DNA of 47,809 bases from an uncultured PS1 clade bacterium (GTDB taxonomy: Bacteria > Pseudomonadota > Gammaproteobacteria > PS1 > Pseudothioglobaceae), in assembly GCA_938086805.1 (NCBI GenBank), contig CALKDH010000100.1:1-47809 (forward strand), in the 5' to 3' direction. The notes beneath the pieces are model-generated. The model was not told where the DNA came from. It searched no databases and saw only the letters and a program-made list of their open reading frames with translations. The stretch's first letter is position 1. Every line of letters begins with the position of its first letter. A program made the position numbers and the translations under genes. Positions 42,611-47,809 of this stretch are shown here, piece by piece.

Positions 42611-43705
42611 ATGTTTAAAAATAAAGTTGGTTTATTTGCTGCTGCATTAGTCGCGTTTAGTTCAAGCGCTATTGCTGATGGTAATATCCATTTGAAAGTA
42701 CAATCTGTATTAAACTCTACTGGTAGTGAAGTTGGCTATGTAAGAGATTTTGCAGAAGACGTTGCTGCCCTAACTGATGGCAGAGTAACAATTGAAGTTC
42801 TTCCAGGAGGCTCTGTTGTTCCTAACTCTGATCTAATTGATGCGGTTGACGCTGGTCTAATTGATGGCGGATTTGCATGGACTCACTACTGGTCTGGTAA
42901 GCATCCAGCTGCTATGCTGTTTGGCTCACCAATCGCAGGTGCAGGACTTGGAATTGACAACATCGCATGGCTATCATGGTTCCATAGTGCTGGTGGTAAA
43001 GAGCTCTACGACCAGTTATGGGATGAGATGGACTTGAATGTTGTTGGTTTGATGCTTCAGCCAGTTGGTCCAGAAGCGCTAGGTTGGTTTAAAGAGCCAA
43101 TTAACAGTATGGACGACTTCCGTAAGCTTAGATTCCGTGCTCCTCCAGGAATCCCAGGGCAAACCTATAAGGATATTGGTGTCGCAGCTGTAGCTATGGG
43201 TGGTGGAGATATTCTACCAGCACTTGAGAAAGGCGTAATTGACGCAGCAGAATGGTGCTGCCCAGAGCCAGATAGAGACTTTGGTTTCCAAAAGGTTCTT
43301 AAGTACTACTACTTGCAAGGACTTCACCAGAACGTTGTGAATGCTGACATGTATATCAACGGTGACAGATGGAATGAAATTTCTGCGCGTGACCAACATG
43401 CTATCCATGTAGCTGCAAGAGCAGCTAGACTGGACTCTATGTCAAATCGTATCTATGCTAACGGTATTGCTATGGCAGACTTGCTAGAGCAAGGCGTTCA
43501 GCTAATGGATACTCCGGAGGACTACTTTGTTGAGTTTATGGCTGCTGCAAATGCAACTCTTAATAAGTACTCTGATGAGAATGCATTTTTTGCAGAGGTT
43601 TGGGCTTCACAGAGAGATTTCGCTGAGAAAGCGGTTCCTTTCTGGTCAGGTGCTCAATCATCTAATGCTAAGTTAGGTTTAGCTTTTGCTGCAACTTTGA
43701 AGTAA
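42611..43705 (+). CDS. dctP: TRAP transporter solute-binding protein (mannitol/chloroaromatic or TakP type)
   Basis: This 364-aa periplasmic protein has a signal peptide (cleavage likely after SAIA, residue 22) and the DctP/TakP fold. KLRFRAPPGIPG carries the conserved Arg that binds a carboxylate, and GVIDAAEWCCPEPD is the family's specificity loop, here with two adjacent Cys. This TRAP subfamily binds alpha-keto or hydroxy acids and is often labelled mannitol/chloroaromatic. The ligand is probably an organic acid. A terminator-like hairpin follows, as with the inositol binding protein. Confidence 0.92.
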   Translation: MFKNKVGLFAAALVAFSSSAIADGNIHLKVQSVLNSTGSEVGYVRDFAEDVAALTDGRVTIEVLPGGSVVPNSDLIDAVDAGLIDGGFAWTHYWSGKHPAAMLFGSPIAGAGLGIDNIAWLSWFHSAGGKELYDQLWDEMDLNVVGLMLQPVGPEALGWFKEPINSMDDFRKLRFRAPPGIPGQTYKDIGVAAVAMGGGDILPALEKGVIDAAEWCCPEPDRDFGFQKVLKYYYLQGLHQNVVNADMYINGDRWNEISARDQHAIHVAARAARLDSMSNRIYANGIAMADLLEQGVQLMDTPEDYFVEFMAAANATLNKYSDENAFFAEVWASQRDFAEKAVPFWSGAQSSNAKLGLAFAATLK

Positions 43706-43729
43706 GTATAAATCGTAAGACTTGTAATG

Positions 43730-43767
43730 AAGTTGCCAATAGTGAATACTGTTGGCAACTTTTTTTT
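43730..43767 (+). terminator. Rho-independent terminator after dctP
   Basis: AAGTTGCCAA (43730-43739) pairs with TTGGCAACTT (43752-43761), a 10-bp stem ending in an eight-base T-tract. It should set dctP expression apart from dctQ and dctM. Confidence 0.88.
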
Positions 43768-43777
43768 ATCACAAGCC

Positions 43778-43825
43778 GGCTTTTTCTAACTTTGGGTTCT
43801 CCTTTATCCCAGAGTTAGAAAAGCC
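43778..43825 (+). other. Second long hairpin between dctP and dctQ
   Basis: GGCTTTTTCTAACTTTGGG and CCCAGAGTTAGAAAAGCC form a long stem with small mismatches and a loop of about 11 nt. There is no T-tract, so it is more likely an RNA stabilising or processing element, or a remnant, than a terminator. Confidence 0.55.
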
Positions 43826-43865
43826 TTAATTATTTAGGGTTTTATTTTTAAAACGCTCTAGTTTT

Positions 43866-43881
43866 GTTACAATGGTGTAAC
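43866..43881. promoter_or_regulatory. Inverted repeat overlapping a possible -10 box upstream of dctQ
   Basis: GTTACA and TGTAAC flank a 4-bp spacer, and TACAAT at 43868-43873 inside the repeat could be a -10 box. No convincing -35 is seen. If real, dctQ-dctM has its own regulated promoter. Confidence 0.3.
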
Positions 43882-43911
43882 GTTGAATAGTTTATAAATT
43901 AGGTGTAATTT

Positions 43912-44520
43912 ATGTCAGAGGAAGAAGATATTGGTAAATTAGATATTACCGATGAAATGATTGCAGAAGGCAGATCATACACTGGTGTAATGCCTGATGA
44001 TATGCCAAAAATGATGGCGAGAACTATCCTTGGTATTGACTGGTTTAGTCTCAAGGTTGGACAGATAGCCTGTTGGATTACAGTCCCCGTATTTTTATCG
44101 ATGTTTATTGAAGTGACTGGAAGACATTTTTTTAGTTCACCGACAATGTGGGCATATGATATTAGTAGGATGGGTGCGGGCGCAATGTTTATGCTTGGTG
44201 CTGGATATGCCCTTTCAAAAGGAGTTCATATTCGAGCAGACTTTATGTATCGTAACTGGTCTGTTAAGACACAAGCAACTATTGATTTAACGCTTTATTT
44301 ATTATTTTATTTTCCTGGGATTACTGGGGCTGCATGGGCTTGCTATAAATACGCCTATAAGTCTTGGTCACAAATGGAAAGAGGAATGGATACTGCGTGG
44401 ATGCCTCTAATGTACCCGATTAAGTCTATGTTGTTTATAGGCTTTGTATTTCTATTAATCCAAGGCATTTCTGAAACGCTTAAATGCATTTATGCTGTAA
44501 GAAATAGGAGATGGCCATGA
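43912..44520 (+). CDS. dctQ: TRAP transporter small permease subunit
   Basis: This 202-aa protein has a 50-residue acidic cytoplasmic N-terminus and four membrane segments. FIEVTGRHFFSSPTMWAYDISRMG is the usual DctQ region between helices 1 and 2, followed by GAGYALSKGVHIRADF. It stabilises the large subunit DctM. It is longer at the N-terminus than most DctQ proteins (about 160-180 aa). Its TGA overlaps the dctM ATG (ATGA at 44517-44520). Confidence 0.92.
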   Translation: MSEEEDIGKLDITDEMIAEGRSYTGVMPDDMPKMMARTILGIDWFSLKVGQIACWITVPVFLSMFIEVTGRHFFSSPTMWAYDISRMGAGAMFMLGAGYALSKGVHIRADFMYRNWSVKTQATIDLTLYLLFYFPGITGAAWACYKYAYKSWSQMERGMDTAWMPLMYPIKSMLFIGFVFLLIQGISETLKCIYAVRNRRWP

Positions 44521-45833
44521 GTCCAGAAGTATTAGGCATTATCCTAATTTTAACAATGCTATTTGCCATATTTATTGGCTTTCCAATTTCATTCACTCTA
44601 ATATTTCTGGGCGTATTTTTTGGTTATCTGGGCTTTGGAGATCTTGTTTTCTATCTGATGACCTTCCAGTTTTCTGGGAGTATGCTCGAGCAAACTCTTG
44701 TAGCGATTCCTCTCTTTACCTTTATGGGAATTCTCATGGAGAAGGCAAATCTCATGGAGCGATTATTTACCTCCGTTCAGATGGCACTTGCCAGAACTAA
44801 AGGGTCTTTATTTGTTGCTGTTCTTTTTGTTGCTACTATCTTTGGAGCTGCAACTGGAATTGTGGGCGCTTCAGTCACTATTTTAGGAATCATGTCTGCC
44901 AAGACTATGAATCGATCAGGTTATGATGTGCGTCTAGCTGCAGGCTCTATTACGGCTGGTGGTACCCTTGGTATCTTGATACCTCCAAGTATTATGCTGG
45001 TTGTTATGGGGCCAATTCTAAACGTTCCTGTGACTGATTTATTTGCTGCTGCAATTGTTCCAGGATTGATGCTAGCGGCTCTATATACTGGTTATACGCT
45101 TATCAGGTGCCACTTAAATCCAGCTCTAGGCCCTGTTGTCCCTGAAGATTTGATACCTGATTCCATGAATGAGGTATGGAAAGAATTTTTTAAAGGCCTT
45201 GTTCCACCAGTACTTTTAGTGGGTGCATCTTTAGGAAGTATTTTGGCTGGTTGGGCTACTGCAACTGAAGGCGCTGCGATGGGTGCGGTTGGTGCAATTT
45301 TTCTGACTTTGGCTTATCGTAAGTTAACCTTTGAATCTTTTAGAAGTTCACTTTTAAAAACTTTAGAGATTACGACATTAATTATGGTGTTGGTTTGCGC
45401 ATCGAACTTTTTTGGAGCAGTCTTTTCGAGACTGGGAACTCCAACGATGATTACTGAGTTCTTAATGTTGCTTGATCTTCCGCCAACTGCCATTTTATTA
45501 ATAATTATGGCTTTGATTTTTTTACTGGCATGGCCACTGGAGTGGGTTCCAATTGTCTTAATTATTATTCCAATTGTCTTACCTCTTATAGAACAATTGG
45601 GCTTTAATCTAACTTGGTTTGGTATTCTGGTCGCTGTTAATCTGCAGACTGCTTGGCTTTCACCCCCTGTTGCTCTCTCAGCATACTTTCTCAAGGGAGT
45701 TGTTCCAGAATGGGACCTTTCAGATATCTACAGAGGAATGATGCAGTTCATGGTCATTCAGGTCATCGGATTGTCGTTAATCATTATCTTCCCGCAAATT
45801 GTTCTCTGGCTTCCAACATATTTGTATGGCTAA
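44517..45833 (+). CDS. dctM: TRAP transporter large permease subunit
   Basis: DctM forms the sodium-driven transport channel. The protein (438 aa from 44517) has about 12 membrane segments. FGAATGIVGASVTILGIMSA and SITAGGTLGILIPPSIMLV are conserved DctM motifs, repeated in structure by the C-terminal LLAWPLEWVPIVLIIIPIVL. I chose the ATG at 44517 because AGGAG at 44506-44510 is 6 bp upstream and it makes an ATGA overlap with dctQ; the ATG at 44511 directly abuts the ribosome-binding site. Confidence 0.94.
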   Translation: MSPEVLGIILILTMLFAIFIGFPISFTLIFLGVFFGYLGFGDLVFYLMTFQFSGSMLEQTLVAIPLFTFMGILMEKANLMERLFTSVQMALARTKGSLFVAVLFVATIFGAATGIVGASVTILGIMSAKTMNRSGYDVRLAAGSITAGGTLGILIPPSIMLVVMGPILNVPVTDLFAAAIVPGLMLAALYTGYTLIRCHLNPALGPVVPEDLIPDSMNEVWKEFFKGLVPPVLLVGASLGSILAGWATATEGAAMGAVGAIFLTLAYRKLTFESFRSSLLKTLEITTLIMVLVCASNFFGAVFSRLGTPTMITEFLMLLDLPPTAILLIIMALIFLLAWPLEWVPIVLIIIPIVLPLIEQLGFNLTWFGILVAVNLQTAWLSPPVALSAYFLKGVVPEWDLSDIYRGMMQFMVIQVIGLSLIIIFPQIVLWLPTYLYG

Positions 45834-45854
45834 ATTATTGAGTTTTAAGATTTT

Positions 45855-45881
45855 AAAAAAGGGCACAATGTGCCCTTTTTT
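45855..45881. terminator. Bidirectional Rho-independent terminator
   Basis: A-tract, GGGCAC (45861-45866), AAT loop, GTGCCC (45870-45875), T-tract. The flanking A and T runs let it work for dctM on the plus strand and for the GntR gene on the minus strand, which converge here. Confidence 0.88.
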
Positions 45882-45932
45882 ATTTTCTATATCAAGTTAA
45901 TTAAATTGAAATAAATTTAAGACGAATAAGTA

Positions 45933-46706
45933 TTAGATGGATTCACCAAAGGTGCTGTTTTGAGAATGAATATAGTCTATATCACTTGTATGAACAAACG
46001 AGGTTCTAAGTTCAATAGTGACATTATTGTATGTTTGGCCTATTCGATTGATTTTTAAGATAGGCGCATTGGGTTCAATATGTAAAAGCGTAGAAATTTT
46101 TTCATCCGCAGAGATCGCTTTGAGTTTTTCAGAACAATTAGTAATAAAAATATTGAATTTATTCTGATAGAGGTTGTAAATAGTATTTGCTCGGCCTTTA
46201 AAGATTTCTTCAGTTAGGCCAGGAAACTTGCTTTGTGGAATAATAATCTTATCAACAATATAAAACTTTTTATTTAGTCCAAGCTTATTGTAAATTTGAA
46301 AAACCGGACTCCCAGCGGGAAGTCCCAATTCAGCAGCTTGTGACTTAGTTGCTTTCTTTGACTCAAAAGAGATAAATTCAACATTAGGACTTTGTTTCTC
46401 ATCACTTCCATTAAGTGCAAAATGAAAATACTCAAAAAGAAAACTACTGTTGTCATGTTGAAATACGAAAGTGCCTAAGCCTTGTTTTCTGATAAGAAAG
46501 CCTTCCTTTTCAAGCATTCCAACGGCCTTTCGAATCGTTCCGATTGAAACGTTGAAAAGTTCTACTAGTGTTTTCTCATTGGGTATAAGCTGACCCGGCC
46601 TGAGCTCATCGCGATAAAGACAATTGAAAAGCTCATTTCTAATTTGAAGCCAGAGCGGAGTTTTACTGTCTCTATCAATGTCAAATTTTAGATCAGTAAT
46701 ACTCAT
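45933..46706 (-). CDS. GntR-family transcriptional regulator (HutC subfamily)
   Basis: This 257-aa regulator has an N-terminal GntR winged helix (about 15-80: PLWLQIRNELFNCLY, PNEKTLVELFNVSIGTIRKA and LEKEGFLIRKQGLGTFV) and a C-terminal UTRA ligand domain (about 95-250). UTRA regulators respond to small metabolites of the pathway they control. It is the last gene of the SDR-alcohol dehydrogenase-GntR operon, 18 bp after the dehydrogenase gene, and probably controls this operon and the TRAP/GMC genes. Confidence 0.9.
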   Translation of the reverse strand: MSITDLKFDIDRDSKTPLWLQIRNELFNCLYRDELRPGQLIPNEKTLVELFNVSIGTIRKAVGMLEKEGFLIRKQGLGTFVFQHDNSSFLFEYFHFALNGSDEKQSPNVEFISFESKKATKSQAAELGLPAGSPVFQIYNKLGLNKKFYIVDKIIIPQSKFPGLTEEIFKGRANTIYNLYQNKFNIFITNCSEKLKAISADEKISTLLHIEPNAPILKINRIGQTYNNVTIELRTSFVHTSDIDYIHSQNSTFGESI

Positions 46707-46724
46707 AAATCTTTGTTTTATATA

Positions 46725-47735
46725 TTAAAAAGAGGGTTTTAAAATAACCTTCGCCGAGGCCATTGTACCATTATGTAAACTTTGAAATGCTAAATTAGTC
46801 TCGGACAAAGGCATCTCTTCAATCCATGAGAGATCCCCAAAGTCACCTTTTTCAATTGACACTAATGCTGACCTAAAATCTTCCATATTATAGGTATAGC
46901 AACCAATCAGTTTTATCTCTTGAAGTGTGATTTTGCGAATATCAATAGTGCTGCTCCAGCTCAGGAGGCCAACATTGACAACAGTGCCTCCTGCTCTAAC
47001 AGAAGTAATAGATAAAGCGTTTGTTTTCTCACTCCCTACGCAATCGATAACGACATCAAAACTATCTTCACTTACAGACTGATTGATTGGATTGACCGGA
47101 GTCACACCAACGTGCTCTTTAACGCATTGATGACGAGCTTCATTAGTCTCTAAAACTGTCATCTTGACTCCATGAGACTTGAGAAGAAGCGCTGCAAGTA
47201 AACCAATTGCTCCGGCACCAATAACTAATACATTACACTCACTAATTGGTTTGAAAGAGCCCTCTTTCGCTAAGTTGACGGCGTGGACAACGGTTGCTGC
47301 TGGCTCTGTCATTGCAACGTGATTCGAGTTCATCGAATTCGGTGCATGAATGAGACATTGGTTTGGTATGGTCATGTATTGAGCAAAAGCACCCTGCCTG
47401 CTCATACCAATCATATCTCTATCGCTACAAAGATTGTCCCTGCCTTGAAGACAGTACTCACATTTACCACAAGTGATTAGTGGGTTGCCAGTGACCTTTT
47501 GTCCTTTATGGACGCCTTCGACAATTTCACCACAGAATTCATGTCCAAGAATAAGTCCAGGATTCCTTCTTGGGTCCTTGCCATGAAATGCATGCATATC
47601 AGAGCCACAAATACCAACCGACTCAATTTTCAATAAAACATCGTCCTCTCGATCCAGTTGATTTGACTGATATTCAGGGAAAAAAGTCATTTCATTTGGC
47701 GCCGTATAAACCACTGCTTCCATTTTTTCTATCAT
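46725..47735 (-). CDS. Zinc-dependent alcohol/polyol dehydrogenase (MDR family)
   Basis: This 336-aa medium-chain dehydrogenase has catalytic-zinc ligands Cys43 (GICGSD), His65 and Glu66 (GHEF), structural-zinc Cys89, 92, 95 and 103, and the NAD motif GAGAIG (173-178). It resembles sorbitol/L-idonate/threonine dehydrogenases, so a polyol or sugar-acid alcohol is the likely substrate. The ATG at 47733-47735 overlaps the upstream SDR stop (ATGA), with GGAGGG inside that gene, which supports this start over the ATG four codons in. Confidence 0.9.
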   Translation of the reverse strand: MIEKMEAVVYTAPNEMTFFPEYQSNQLDREDDVLLKIESVGICGSDMHAFHGKDPRRNPGLILGHEFCGEIVEGVHKGQKVTGNPLITCGKCEYCLQGRDNLCSDRDMIGMSRQGAFAQYMTIPNQCLIHAPNSMNSNHVAMTEPAATVVHAVNLAKEGSFKPISECNVLVIGAGAIGLLAALLLKSHGVKMTVLETNEARHQCVKEHVGVTPVNPINQSVSEDSFDVVIDCVGSEKTNALSITSVRAGGTVVNVGLLSWSSTIDIRKITLQEIKLIGCYTYNMEDFRSALVSIEKGDFGDLSWIEEMPLSETNLAFQSLHNGTMASAKVILKPSF

Positions 47736-47809
47736 GCTGCTGAAAACCCTCCATCTAAAAATATAGTTTGACCGGTGACATAGGAATTTGCGTCACTACA
47801 TAGGAAGAC
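47732..47809 (-). CDS. Short-chain dehydrogenase/reductase (partial, C-terminal 25 codons)
   Basis: Only the end of the gene is in the window. The last residues LCSDANSYVTGQTIFLDGGF followed by SAA and a TGA stop match the C-terminal signature of SDR-family NAD(P)-dependent oxidoreductases (S-x-x-Y-V-T-G-Q-x-x-x-x-D-G-G). It is the upstream member of the operon with the zinc dehydrogenase and GntR genes. Substrate cannot be inferred from this fragment. Confidence 0.85.
   Translation of the reverse strand, partial: VFLCSDANSYVTGQTIFLDGGFSAA

Noticed and set aside
45314-45694. 126-codon minus-strand frame opposite dctM
   Set aside because: It is an antisense shadow of the dctM membrane segments.

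Overview
This 47.8-kb window comes from a compact, AT-rich gammaproteobacterial chromosome. The housekeeping genes (ispE next to tRNA-Gln, orn, priA, tilS beside accA, rsmE, ybeY) are of gammaproteobacterial type. Intergenic gaps are short, and the accessory genes are the kind common in marine heterotrophs: an MttB-like methyltransferase with a sarcosine/dimethylglycine-dehydrogenase-like protein, a TRAP transporter and myo-inositol catabolism. A relative of the marine SUP05/ARCTIC96BD-19 (Thioglobus-like) group would fit, but this is inference from gene content only. I saw no insertion sequence, phage gene, CRISPR array or rRNA.

Region 1 (1-15.6 kb) is mainly core metabolism. A minus-strand run pepP-trpD-orn-ispE-tRNA-Gln leads to a truncated glutathione peroxidase gene at the left edge, and the ispE reading frame ends inside the tRNA gene. 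Next come rsmE, proC, gph-bioA, priA and ybeY. An OxyR/LysR-type regulator diverges from a peroxide/redox module: a rubredoxin-less rubrerythrin, a HdrB/GlpC-like iron-sulfur protein and a DUF3501 protein. tilS and accA follow on the minus strand.

Region 2 (15.6-22.1 kb) holds three small exporters (LysE/RhtB, EamA, LysE/RhtB), a DUF1289 protein, and a minus-strand pair formed by a large FAD/GcvT dehydrogenase and a trimethylamine-methyltransferase-family protein. The pair points to demethylation of methylated amines with C1 transfer to folate.

Region 3 (22.4-37.6 kb) is a 14-gene, single-strand myo-inositol locus. It begins with an ABC importer (binding protein, terminator-like hairpin, permease, ATPase), followed by iolG, an RpiR regulator, iolB, iolC (kinase fused to DUF2090), iolD, a phytanoyl-CoA-dioxygenase-like Fe(II)/2-oxoglutarate oxygenase, iolE, and then a second set: another Gfo/Idh dehydrogenase, another IolC-type kinase, a divergent IolB and a class II aldolase. 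The repeated dehydrogenase-kinase-isomerase set plus the oxygenase is the best candidate for an undescribed pathway, perhaps for a modified or isomeric cyclitol that feeds into the inositol route. No iolA (malonate-semialdehyde dehydrogenase) is present here.

Region 4 (37.6-47.8 kb) has a DAHP synthase, a DUF6279 lipoprotein, an ABC-2-type membrane protein, and a second catabolic island. In the island a GMC oxidoreductase diverges from a TRAP transporter (dctP-dctQ-dctM). A converging SDR-alcohol dehydrogenase-GntR operon runs off the right edge. The promoters of the inositol-binding-protein gene and of dctP share a 23-bp segment that matches at 22 positions, and each has a different palindrome just after the -10 box.
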